From Neospora caninum Liverpool (taxonomy: Eukaryota > Apicomplexa > Conoidasida > Eucoccidiorida > Sarcocystidae), in NCBI RefSeq assembly GCF_000208865.1, contig NC_018388.1, positions 682,001-746,000 on the forward strand: a stretch of 64,000 nt of DNA, given 5' to 3'. Positions 25,480-36,840 of this stretch are shown piece by piece. The notes below the pieces were generated by a model. The model saw nothing but the letters and a program-made list of their open reading frames with translations. It was not told where the DNA came from and did no database searches. Positions within the stretch are counted from its first letter, which is position 1. Each line of letters starts with the position of its first letter. The position numbers and the translations under genes were made by a program.

Positions 25480-27064
25480 CTCATCTGCCTGAATCGTTCT
25501 GGGAATGAAGAATGCATGTACTTATGTGCACACTCTTTTTCTTTTTAAACGACAACCCCCTCCTGTCCACGTCAGCCCGCCTGCTGGAGAACAGCCCCTT
25601 TTGGAGACAAAAGCGGCTGTCTGTCTACAGCCAAGCATAGAGGGATTTTGCGGACACGACCGTGTCTCTTTTCTGGTGATATACCACAGTGTTCCTTCGA
25701 CCTGTCGACACGGAAATCTCAACTTGAAGACCCCGTGGCGTGTCTCGATGAGACGAGTGTTTTCCATGTAGCAAAACACTCAGGCAATTTTGATGGAATA
25801 CCTCGTGGGCTTCTTGACGAGCTTTATTCGCTTGGCGACCGTGTTCCACACATCGGCAACATCACAGCTACTAGATAGTTTCACGGGTGATTAGTGATCA
25901 AAACGTCAACACAATTTCTGGAGGAAGCTGCCGAAGCCGCTACCGTATACTCGGTCACAAATTCCACCGTCCTTCACTACAGAGGTACGTAGACACACTT
26001 TCAAGACGCACTTCATTACAGTACCACTCTGTCAGAGAAGCGACAAGATGCCGATGCATCTCGCGGCTACACCGAGGAGTTTTGCATGACAGCAAACGCA
26101 GAATTCAACAATCTGCAACGGTGCCGTTCGAAAGTAGAATCTGGGGAACACGGCCAAAACACCGAATTAATACGGCAGAGTTTACTGTTTTGTTGTTTGC
26201 ATGACCTTACTGTCTGATGAAGATGTCGGAACAACTCTGTAAGGCCCAGTGCCAGGTCACCCCTTCGCTGAAGACTCCAGGAGCCTTGTGTGGTGTTGCA
26301 CAGGAGACAAGCGCTTGCTTCTGTCACACCGGAAGCTCTGGTAGGCCTCGGGCGCCTCATCCGGAATGTTTGTCTCCATCTTTTCGGCGAGTCTCCGACG
26401 CGTAGGTTTCGTCAGATACGGAACCACCCCCCCCCCCCCTTGCCTGGGTCACGACGATAGAAATTGCTACATGTTAGGAATAAACAGCAACAGCTGGGTT
26501 TCAGAACTGCTGTGGTCACGTCCGGCTCTGCTGTCTCTCGTGGTCCGACCTGCAAGCTGCTACTACGATAGCACTCGCCCAGCTATTTATAACGTTGTGC
26601 GCTGACCTGTCCTCAACTATACGTGGTACGACTGGTGCAGGCCATGCAGTAAGACCGCGATTTCAACAGAGGTGGACTTCACCCCCCGTCAGCGCTCCTC
26701 CCCAAAGCTGATTAATACGAGAAGTGTCGTCGACGACGGTAACACTGGGGATACGAGACACACCGAGGCATCGACGATTCATCTCCGGGTTCCCGCCTGG
26801 AACCGCTTTGGTTCAAAACGCTGTACCGTTACATGAGTAGCAACTCTTGAAAATGGGGAAACAAACTGTTGTGTGCACCGTTGCTAGGTCGAGGTGACAC
26901 GCCTTGAGATATGCAGTACACTGGTGCCTCTCTCCAACAGCGCGTTATCTGTTGCCACAAGCATACAGCGGGAGGAGAGTATATTTACTTGTTCCTCAAT
27001 CTCTCCTCTGCCCAGAGAAAAACCCGTGCTGAAAGTTATTTGGCTCTCTCCGGTAGGCCTTCTT
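25480..27064. other. Convergent intergenic region
   Basis: This separates the 3' ends of the PPR-like gene (+) and the pseudokinase gene (-). Only short open frames are present. A run of about 12 C lies near 26428-26439. I see no RNA gene, repeat or conserved motif. Confidence 0.5.
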
Positions 27065-28644
27065 TTAAAGTCGTTCTTGCCTGTGTCTAAACGGCCTGAC
27101 TATTCCTTCCTCGATTTCTTGGAAGCTCAGCCCCTCAAAGAGAGGATCCTTCATGATCTGCTCAAGGTTTGGCCGGTTGGCGGGCTCTTCGTCGATCATT
27201 TTCTGGCTAAGCCTATCCAAACGTTCCACGTGGTCTCGCCTCACGATACCGCCGTCGTCTGGCCCCATACTCCCGTTCCCTACCAGTTGTAGAAGGTTGC
27301 GGAATGCGACACCAAGTGAGTACACATCACTCTTCACTGTGTGGCGGCTTTGTGTCAGCGCAAAATCTGCCAGAAAATTCCTGTCAATTTCCGGGGCTGT
27401 TTCCCGCCCAAGGAGCCCCGCCCACACTCTTGATTCTGTCCCTATTGGCGCTGCCGTCTGTAATTCACCAAGGACCACCTTTCCATCCGACAATATACAG
27501 AAACTGTTCAATTCAATACTTCGGTGTAGCAGACCCAATTTGTGAAGAGAATGCAGGCCAGCGACCATGTTGGCAGCTAAAAGCTGCAAATCGGGTAGTG
27601 AGCGACCTGTCTCAAGCATGTCTCCTACGAGGCCTTTCGTTAAAGGATGAAAGATGTACGTTAAGAAAGGCCCTCTGAACTCGCCAAGGGACGGCAGTAA
27701 CAGAGGGCTTTTCTTCGGCAGGACTTCTCTGTACAAGTATGCTTCGTACACTGAATACTTTGGGTCAAGCAAATTGATGAGCCGCACTTTCACGCTTACA
27801 CCCTCTTTTTCCTGTTCTTCTGAGAGAGAAAGTAATCTCACTAACTCTTTAGCGGGCACGCGGATATTGACGCTTGTGGATCCGTCCCGGCGCAGGATGC
27901 TCCCACTAAGCAGGCGCTTTAAAACAGGACTCCTGCTCTCATCTATGTCCGGCAAGTCCTTCAGGTAAGACATCCACGACCAGAACGTCATCTCTGCATA
28001 CAAACAATTGTGACCGTCCACGCGAGCATTAAGAATCAGCAACGGCATCATGAGTGCAGCTCTGCTTGGTATCTCCCGCTAGCAGTCTGAGACTATTAAC
28101 ACGATGCCGCCGCTCTACCAGGTGCTCCGCAGCAGACTAAATGCCAGTGACGTTCACCGATCGCTGACACATGCCAGAACGCGGATGATTTTTCCCCGTC
28201 GTTGTTGCCTGGGGACTCACGGAGCGGCAACGACACCTTACCGCAGAAAGACGTGATACACAGGGGCCTACAGACAAACGCGCGTCAACGCCCAGTGAAA
28301 TGTCTTGAGCAGAAACGAAGGCGCTCGACCAGTTCTCAGCCATTCTTAGATACTGGATTTTCACCAGGTTCATCGACCAAAGGAGGAGCCAGGGAAGTCA
28401 GATCTACGACCCTAATTAGCACATCTCTGGACGCACCTGAAAGAGGAACGTGGTGGGTACTCCCCTTGGACTTGCCGCTGCTGTGGCTTCCGGTGTCTGT
28501 TCTTCTTAAGGGAAGCCCTTCGTGCCCGAGCGCCTCCCCACAAACAGGATCGAGTCCCCGGGCAACAGCCAATATTATTGCTAGCCATTGGAAAAGAAGA
28601 AGAGAAGCAAGATGCTGACGATGTTGTGCCACGGTGCTTGCCAT
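27065..28644 (-). CDS. Rhoptry-kinase-family pseudokinase (signal peptide and kinase in different frames)
   Basis: ROPK proteins are secreted by rhoptries into the host cell. From the right, an ATG at 28644 opens MASTVAQHRQHLASLLLFQW, running into a signal peptide core (LLLFQWLAIILAVARG); this frame stops at about 28336. A second frame (open from about 28080, first ATG 28051) runs to 27065 and shows a kinase fold: VSVKVRL (beta-3-like), a hinge-like YIFHPL, GLLHRSIELNSFCI in place of HRDxKxxN, GEL in place of DFG, KSDVYSLGVAF (helix F) and EPANRPNLEQIM (the RP of helix H). The catalytic Asp and DFG Asp are missing, so it is not expected to phosphorylate. The frames can be joined by an intron (donor gtatct after 28349, acceptor ctag at about 28082), but most ROPK genes lack introns, so a decayed N-lobe is equally possible. 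I would not assign a ROP number. Confidence 0.7.
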
Positions 28645-30905
28645 TGTTGCGCAGTTTGCTTGCACACAATCACCTTGAGCGCACTCTGCCGACGAGAACG
28701 TACTCAAGCCTCACGTGAAAGTACATAAAAACTGGCAGCACACTAGTTGCCTGCGCTGTCACCACGGCACACAACAAAGACATCCGCATTCGTTATTATT
28801 TGGAGTTTTTGCACCGGCAACCGGTGTTTCTTAGTCCGAAGCGAAACACGAAATCTGGGAGGCAAGACGCCACCTCACCCGTGCACCGGTAACCATAGAC
28901 ACGGATGCCCCCCCCACCCACCACAGAGGCTGAAAGTACGAAAGCAAGGACACCAGTGTGCAGGCTACACTACATGCCTGGCACCGCTGTGACACTGGCC
29001 GCTGGTCAAATCTCTATTTGAAGAGAACCCCTTGCACATGCAGGCACTGCTGGCAGATGGTCGATCGTGGATTAGACCCTGAGACGCCGATGCGATGTGG
29101 ATGCGAGAGTAGTGAAGGCGGGAAGAGAGCACCATAGACAAGACGAACTGGTAATTGCGCTAGGCGTATATTCGTCCACTTTGCTTAGCAAAACCGGTTT
29201 GTGGATGTGCATCTACATTTTGTGTAGATCAAAATGCTTTGCAGAAGGGTAGCGTGGAGATTCACGAAGTGCAACCGTCATGTTACAGTATAGATGTTGA
29301 CAGTAAGCCCACCTCAGGAAGGTTCCGAACCCCCAAGGCGTGCGGTAAACCGGAGATAGTTTCTCGAGTTCGTAGAACATGTGCCTTCTGCTGTGGTGCA
29401 GACAGCATCACGTGCACGCGAGACGCCCCCGGTCCGCGTCGAGTCTGTGCGGTGTTTACACACACTTTTGCCAGCTTAGGCGGAGGAACCGTCAACGTGA
29501 ACTATTTACAGAATTGCCTAGTGTAACAACAGAAATACGTACCTTTGACCCGCCCTCAAATGTCCAAACGCGGACGCGCTGCTCGTGGCCACAGTTTTCT
29601 GGTAAGGTCTGTTATTCAAACAGAACAAACCGAATAACGGAAGGTGAGGTTTGTGAAAGTTGACGGTAAGACAAACGTGTTTAGCGACGAAAGCCGTGAG
29701 CCGGTATGGTGGTCATTATTGGGACTCTAGCACACTAAATCAACTGAAGGCAAGAAAACGCTACTTTCGCTGGATACAAATTCCGGCCACATGCCGTCGG
29801 AACGTACTACCACGTTTTTTGCCCCAGGCGTGGACGCTCAAGTGCTGTGCTGCCATCTGCGTATGGTATTATGTAAGTGGTCGCGCTCTTCACTGTGGCT
29901 AGGGAAGCAGAGCTTGACGTAAACACCCGCACTGCACACAACCTTATGTTGCGTGATTTTGCTAAGCTCGTGTATGTGCCCCTGAAATTATGTACCATGG
30001 CGCTAGGCGTGTAGAAACCCTTTCATAAGGAAGAGGCGACAGTCCTAGGTTCGTGGGGTGGGGGCGGTCCGACCTCGTCTGTATCGTCGCAGGCCGTGCC
30101 TTGTCCTCAGCCGGGACTGATCCTGCAGGCGTTTAAGTCTAATACAAGTAGATATTTCGCGCGAGACTGCGACCGGGAGTGGATGTGCTATCGAGAGCTA
30201 GGAAACAGCACCCTACCCAGTTTTGATTTTACGATCTTCTAATATTAACTCTTGATGCTTAGACTTGCTTATTAGAAAAAAGTTGTGTTCGCCTTCGAAC
30301 ACATCTGCTGGGGCTGAGTGGCATCTGAAACTGGTCGGTCCTCGATCTTGACGGCGCATGCATGCGAGGGGTAGACGGCCTTTCGGCGTAGGCATGCATT
30401 TGCTTCGTGTTCAGGATCTTCAAGACCTTCTCTTAGAGTTGCCTCCACAGTTGCTGTTGCGCCAAGTTCTTTATCGATGTGGACGAGGTTGAGTACACCT
30501 GAGGGCATCCTTGTTGAGGAGAAACCCCTCTTCTCGTGACGGTCGCAGACTGCCGAACCAAAGTGAAAAATCCGGAGCGTCTCCAACTGCAGTCTCCTTG
30601 TTCCGACTTTTGTCTCACGAAGAAGGCATGCCGAAAAAAGTAGCGTTCAGGGCCCACTAGTGACATTGGGGTTTGCACTCAAGCATCGTCAGGCTGAATA
30701 GGCGTTAAGGTCGGTAGGCGGCCTTTAGTGTCTCCTTTCGAGAAAAGCGGCACTGTTCGATCACTTTCAAGCCCACACACGCCCTTTCACGTCGCACCGC
30801 GTCAAAAAAAGTCGTCTTTGGAGAACTCTGGTAGGCGTCACTTGCGGCAGACGCAAAACCCCGAGTCTCACTCAGAAGCTGCCAAGCCCCTCCAGAGCGA
30901 CACCG
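28645..30905. other. Divergent intergenic region (possible shared promoter)
   Basis: This is 2.3 kb between the start codons of the pseudokinase (-) and the CCDC42-like gene (+). It contains a TGAGACG heptamer at 29080-29086, about 440 bp upstream of the pseudokinase ATG, and two GCATGCA motifs near 30355-30395, about 520 bp upstream of the other gene. Both words resemble motifs described in coccidian promoters. No coding segment is supported. Confidence 0.5.
29080..29086 (+). promoter_or_regulatory. TGAGACG heptamer, candidate promoter motif
   Basis: The word matches the WGAGACG motif described upstream of several Toxoplasma gene sets, and it sits about 440 bp upstream of the pseudokinase ATG, in the opposite orientation. 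A 7-mer occurs by chance several times in 64 kb, so the support is only its position. Confidence 0.25.
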
Positions 30906-33900
30906 ATGGAGCGATCAGAACAGATGCAAAAAAACTCCCCAGGTCTTAAGTGTGCGGACTGGGAGGCTGCAGCCCTTAATTCCCAAGGAAATCCGTCAGC
31001 TCGTAGTCTCAAGGAGATCCTCGAACTCCAAAACATTTCACTTCACGCTCCATCTACAGATGCACGCTTACATGTAAGCATTTCTTGAGTTGCTTAGTAC
31101 ATGCAGCATACAGCAGTCAAACACGAAGCATTGTGCGGTAGGTTTAGCTTTCAAATCATTGTCGGTTGCTTAATCCCTTCGTGAGGGTTAGCGCACAAAT
31201 GCTACGACTTCGGGCTATCAGTGCAGGTGTGTCAAAAACCTTGAATCGAAAGTGAAACGCCGCATATACGCAGCAGCACAGTGCCGCCGAATACGGGTTG
31301 GAGGACACCAGCCAAGGTCAGAATTTCTGAAGCAGACCAGCAGAAAACGACAGTGCAGTTTCAGGCTCTAGTTCGGTGTTGGTGGGAGGGGGTGGGCTTG
31401 CCGCACTCCCCCGTTTTCAGTCTACCGTCTAACCAGTTGTCTTAGTGGGGTGCGCATTTATGATGGTCGAGTGGTACCACTCAGCCGGATTGTCTCTTAG
31501 AGCAGTTATAGCAATCGGATGGTAACAGGGCCTCGTTTGTGCAGGAAAGTCGAGGGCAAATGCATGAAGTTGACCAAGCTCTTGCGCGGCACAAGGAGTA
31601 CTATGCGAAGGAAGAGGAACAGTTTCGCATCAAGGAAGCCCAACTGAAAGTGCGTGAGAACCTGAAGAATGAAGAAGAAATCAGTGACATGAGGAGAAAG
31701 TGTAGTCACACTTGCTTCTGTGTCTCCAACCAACCAACCAAGCCGGCGTAGCCGCATACGGATAGCATCCCGTTTCACTACCGTTCAGTTTGCTGAGGGT
31801 GTCTTCTCTTTGTTTCTTCCAAAGCGGTGATACAAACTGGTGTTCATCTAGTCCGCATTTGCCATCCCTGATTCCCCGTATCGCTGCCGCTCTACGTTAC
31901 AAGACGTCTCCCGCCGGCCATCACACAATTCTTTACTGGTACTGCCGACCCTTCCGGAGGCTTCAAAGGGGTGCTCAAAAGATGCGGGGCTGTCCACTGT
32001 GTGGCATAGGACAAAGAGGCACAGCTCCAGCTTCAGTTGAACCGATTCAACAAGTTCGTCGACACAAATGAGGAAAAGAGACGGCGAGCAGAGAAGCGAG
32101 CTGCGGCAGAACGAGAAATCATCAAAGAGAAAGAAAGAACAATCGCGACGCTGAAGGTCGTGGTAGAGCAAATGGAAGCCAAGGAACAGAAGCTCGAAGC
32201 CGGCGTTAAGCGATGTGCGTCAGACTCCCGGCAAGTGTATGCTGGAGAAGAAGGTGCCTACGCAGGGAGGCTCTTTTACATTGGGGTCTAAACCTTAGAG
32301 CAAACGGGACGCCGTCGTGGTACGTTTGCCGCTGTGTGGAATGTGATGTTCCCATAAAAAAGCACCACGGCTACTTGCCGTATCCGCAGCATGCTCGTGG
32401 CCGTTTACCCGAGTATACCAGGGTTGATTACCGCACTAAAGAGAACTTACCGTGGCTATTTATGCTCTATAGTCCTGTTGCACGAAAGAGTTCATGCAGA
32501 GGTAGTAGGTCTGCCGCCTTCTGGCAACTAGAAACAACTTCTCCCTTGCCTCACGATTGGCAATTTTGAAGAAGCTATGCTGCTGGAAAGCAATGCGTCT
32601 TACCTTACAGAGTGGGCAGGTGTATGTAGATGTACTTACCGGTTTCTTTATGCATATGCCTTGCACTGTGTAGAGCAACATAGTCACATAGCAAACAGAA
32701 GTCGTACAAGCATCGTCCCACTTACTATTCACAATTGCTGCTGTGACACGAAGGCTGCATCACTCTCTTCGGGGTGTCTGGGTGGCAGATAAAAAATTCG
32801 AGGAATTCCTAGCTGCGGTGATGCACGTGCGTGACGAATTTCAAGAAATCTCGGATATAATGAGTCGGTACGACCTGCTTCAGTCGGTCAACGGAACCTT
32901 GGTGAAAAAAGAAGCGGATATAAACAGGAGAGCTGACAGGATCAGAAGCTCCTACCAGATGTATAAGAAAGACGCAGCGAATGAAGTCCTGGTAGGAACA
33001 GCCGTCATACTGACGTCACCGTATTCTGCTCGCCTCCCGTGGCAAGACAGTTTTTTTTTGCAATGAATCTGCTAGGGTCGGCACACCACACGGCACGATG
33101 ACGAAAAGTAAACGGACAGCTCCGATATGTAAGACATATGACTTGTCCGACTGATCACTGATACATCAACTGCATGTGCGGGAAGGAAGGGGAATTTCGC
33201 CAGGGATTCCTCATTCCTCATTATTACTTCACCGGCGAAGTCACCGTTTGGGCTCATACGCCTACATTGTGGCTTCTTTGCTCAGGAAAAAAACAACGCT
33301 GTGGCAGCGCTACAGCGAGAATTAGAAATGTGTGAAAAGGATAAAAGTAGCAAGCAAGGGCAGGCCGAAGAACTCCTCAGCCATGCCAGCGAAGAGGCAT
33401 TGTATTTTGGCCAGTTGCTACTGTCCATAGATAACCTCTTCCAGAGATGCACGCAGCAACGGCCAAACATTCAGCACGCCAACCAACTCGTGAAGCGCCT
33501 TCTCCGACGCCAAGTGTAAGTATGCATCCTAACGGTAGTTTCACTACGCTGAGAGCAGTTAGTTCACCTGTCACTTAACCTCGTTGGGCCACCTGCTAGC
33601 TGCATCACAAACACAAAAGTAGAATCCCCCCTTATAGCCGTTTTTGAAAGACCAGCGTTGGGATATATGTCGCAATTGCATGAGCTGGCAAATGGCGAAG
33701 CCCCATAATGTCCCGTGGCTCGCAGTGTGTAGATTCCATTTTAGGTGAGGCATATTTGACTGATCGTCTCGACCCGTGGTAAAACGCCACCTGGGTCACG
33801 CAAAGCGATGCCTCGCATGCTCACAATGGGAACTGATATGCATAAAAATTTCTTCTGGTGACAGCCTCAGAGTGCAGCAGCACAAAACCTGAGTCACGTG

Positions 33901-35237
33901 TGGAGGGGGGCTTGAGCAATCTTGAGGCGGGCCCTGCACAGGAATCGTGTCATAAAAAAGACAGCTGCGACGCGAGGGAGGCTGCCCTTGGATAGCGGCC
34001 ACACCGGTTGCTTCCCGGTGCTTTCGGAAGCCCAGTTGCGACGATTGAACAGCCCCCTGGAAAAGTGGAGCCGCTTGTTCAACGACAACACCTGCGTGGC
34101 TTGTGGCATCTCTGTCGACGCTCAGGGCAACGCCGGAAACTAATGCGAGTTTCCCTGCTCCGCCTAGTGGGAACTCTTTTGGCCTGAGCGGCAGTCCTCG
34201 GGATCCGTCGCATCCAGTGTCAGCTTCAGGAGACTGTCGTGTCGATAGCGCCACCATGGGAGTCGCGAAAAGCTCTGTCAACGTGGTCCTTGCCCCACCA
34301 GGGGGGCCAAGCACGAAGATATTAGGCAGGCAGAGCACAGCGCCCCGACCAGCTAGTGTTTCCGCAGGAAGTGGGAACGAGAGGCAGGGGACCGGCGAGA
34401 GTTCAGCGAGGCAAGCAGCAAACAGGCAAGCGGCCCCGCAATCGCTTGCAAACTCAGGACCTACACTAGCGGCAGGGACGAAAAGCGCCGTGGCGCTGTC
34501 GCCAATGAAAGCAGAGGGCTCCTCTGAAACACCTCGAAATGCCGGAGGGAAACGACGCGACTCCAAGCAGGCGGAAAAGGGGAGGAACGCCGAAGAGCAG
34601 GACGAACAGAAGCACCTCTGTGACGATGCAGTGCAGATGCTTGGCGTCGTTGCATACTACATGAAAGACTTCAAAGACATCTGTGACATTTTGACGAAGA
34701 GTAGACGTCAGCAACAGAAGGCCGGGAAAACCGTCAATGTCTCTCTCGGATACTCACGGACTGATGGTAAGGCGCAATAGCGAATGCCATGTTAAGCTCG
34801 GCGGAAGAGTGAAGCCATCAGGCTCCCCAGCAGGAGGTCAAGTTAGTTGATGTGCACATCTGTGCCTCATTTGGAAAAGGAAACGCGTCAAAATTGACAT
34901 GCGCATGCATATATGCCACGCTCGTAACTGCCCAAAATAAGGTTTGCGTAGTACCATCGTGGAATGATTAAGGTGTTACACAGTTAGCAAACAAAGATGT
35001 CGTTGGTGCCCGTCTGTCTCTGTTTCGGCAGACGTCGTGGAATTCGTCACACTGCGTGACGTGTATGCGATGAAGGGATCTGGAGGTAGCGGAGGTGGCC
35101 AAGGAAGTAGTGATGCTCTTTCGAGCGGATCCAGTCGTAGGTTCATCAGCAGAATGCGGGGACAGTTGAGCGCTGGCCCCACCACCCAACTCAATCGAAC
35201 AAGGCTAAACTCAAGGTCGACAGCTGTGGCATTCTAG
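30906..35237 (+). CDS. CCDC42/CFAP73-like axonemal coiled-coil protein
   Basis: The family (DUF4200; MIA1/MIA2 in Chlamydomonas) forms a complex at the base of inner arm dynein f in motile cilia. In coccidia only microgametes are flagellated. Exons 30906-31073, 31545-31649, 32010-32214, 32789-32991, 33286-33515, 34126-34766 and 35032-35237 (TAG) give 585 residues with every junction in frame. Family landmarks are QLNRFNKFVDTNEEKRRRAE, then KRYKKFEEFLAAVM, VRDEFQEISDIMSRYDLL, an EKNNAVAALQ repeat-like helix, ALYFGQLLLSIDNLFQRC and the late helix DDAVQMLGVVAYYMKDF. Two donors are gtgcgt (31650, 32215); choosing them restores the gapless register KEAQLKDKEAQL before RFNKF. About 165 low-complexity Ser/Pro/Ala/Gln residues (about 305-469) separate the last helix from the rest. 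Stage-specific expression in male gametes is inference. Confidence 0.85.
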
Positions 35238-36840
35238 AGAAATGAGAAGTGTGCGGGCGGCGTTAAGAAAGTGTTCGCGTCTGCTGTCATAGATCTGTGT
35301 GCGTGATGAAAGTACAGAGTGCCTCGTATTTCCAACCATCCAACGGACAGTTAACACACATTAGCCCAGCGATGACCAGTTATCTAAAATAATAGTGGGG
35401 GAGTACCTGATGTGTCCAATCTATTCCATACAAACACCCGAAAGTTAACGTGTCGGTCCCCCCCCCCCCCGCCCAGCTAGTTCTTCATGTGCAGTCCACC
35501 TCAGCTTCAGGGTTGCTTCTCACGGCTTGGACGCCGGAGAAGCCACAGACACCTTTGTCTCTTTCATTCTGACCCCTCTGTCTGCAAATTCGCAGCGCCA
35601 CTTTCGCTCATTTGTGCCTTCTTTCATTTGCTGGAAATACCGTCGTGTAGCCGGTGGCCTCCCACAGGCCAGGCAAATCGTATTCGTCCGCTTGGTCACG
35701 GAGGAAACGTCGCATTGGGAAGAAAGAGAAGGTCTTTTGGATGAGCCACTTGCTAGCAGAGAGTGCCTGCCACGATTGCGCAAGCTCGGTGTCTCGACGT
35801 TCACCACTGACTTACTCGCGCATGTAACGGGACGCACTCCCAAGCCACCGTGTTTCAACTACCCAGTCACGTCAACACTCAGACCGTCAAAGCCTGCAGA
35901 GAACTGTCGACAATGTCTAGATCTTGGGTGCTGAAACTGCCCAGGCCTTGGTGTGGTATACAATCATTTGGCCCCGGAAAGACTGGGAAGCAGCCGGTGA
36001 AGCACGGGGAGATTCAGGCTCACTTGGCAACCTTTTCAAGCTCGGGAAACATTCTGCTATGTTGTAGAGACTGGAGCATTCGGTTGTCAAAGCGAAGGTT
36101 TGCCATAAGGGTCGTAAACACGGCAGTTGCTCATCACATTCAGTTGCCTGCGCCGGTTCGGTAGACATGCTGCAATGCCTCCACAAGCGCATGCACAGAC
36201 CGAGAGTGTTCATGCCTCGCCAGTCTCTGGATCTTGAGAGCAGTCCCTCGGCTTGCGGCTCTCCCCGACCTTACTTGGCTGTTCCAAAACGAAGCAGACA
36301 ACAAATTCAAAAGAATGCCGATAGCATATTCAATGGCAACGGAGATTTCTGCTTTACCCTCACAAAAAAAGTTAACCTGGCTGCACGCTCTGACAACCAG
36401 CATGGACGGCCAGCCGGGCCGTGCACGCATGCGAGACGGGGAAAAAGGAGACACGGCGCTACACGCTGGACAAACACAGCATGTATGAGCGGCATCCCCT
36501 TTTTGTGGATGCTGCTGATCATTTTTTTCTCTCACAGTCGGTCTGTCTCATAACCACCCACGAAATATGGGCACCCCTCGTATCAGTAATCGCTTTTGCC
36601 GTACCACCGCGTGTGCGTCGACAGTCATTTTCAGTCGTTTCACATGGGCTCTCCACGAGACTCCGCGCCTCTGAGCTTCCCTGTGGTTGACTTCTCTTTC
36701 TTTTGGCGCGCAGTCTTTTCCCGTCATTGAGCGAAAAAACTGTGTGCCTCTCATGGGCCGTCCCCCAGAGTTCCCTCTTGCTCCGTGTAGACGACACTGG
36801 AGGTGCGCACAGGACGGCGTGCCAACATGAAGCCATAAAC
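35238..36840. other. Intergenic, upstream of the Tic22-like gene
   Basis: A C-run lies at about 35459-35470. Open frames 35527-35934 (+) and 36140-36535 (-) have no domain, no splice partner and no good start, so I leave them uncalled. The region should include the CCDC42-like 3' UTR and the promoter of the Tic22-like gene. Confidence 0.45.

Noticed and set aside
31650..31700. Extending CCDC42-like exon 2 to about 31686 through VRENLKNEEE
   Set aside because: The donor gtgcgt at 31650 gives a gapless family register; the longer exon inserts extra residues and needs a weaker donor and acceptor pair.
35527..36535. Open frames on both strands upstream of the Tic22-like gene
   Set aside because: They have no domain, no plausible start and no splice partners, and resemble random open sequence.
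36703..36840. Upstream extension of the Tic22-like protein
   Set aside because: The extra 46 residues do not begin with a good ATG and would hide the hydrophobic leader that starts at 36841.
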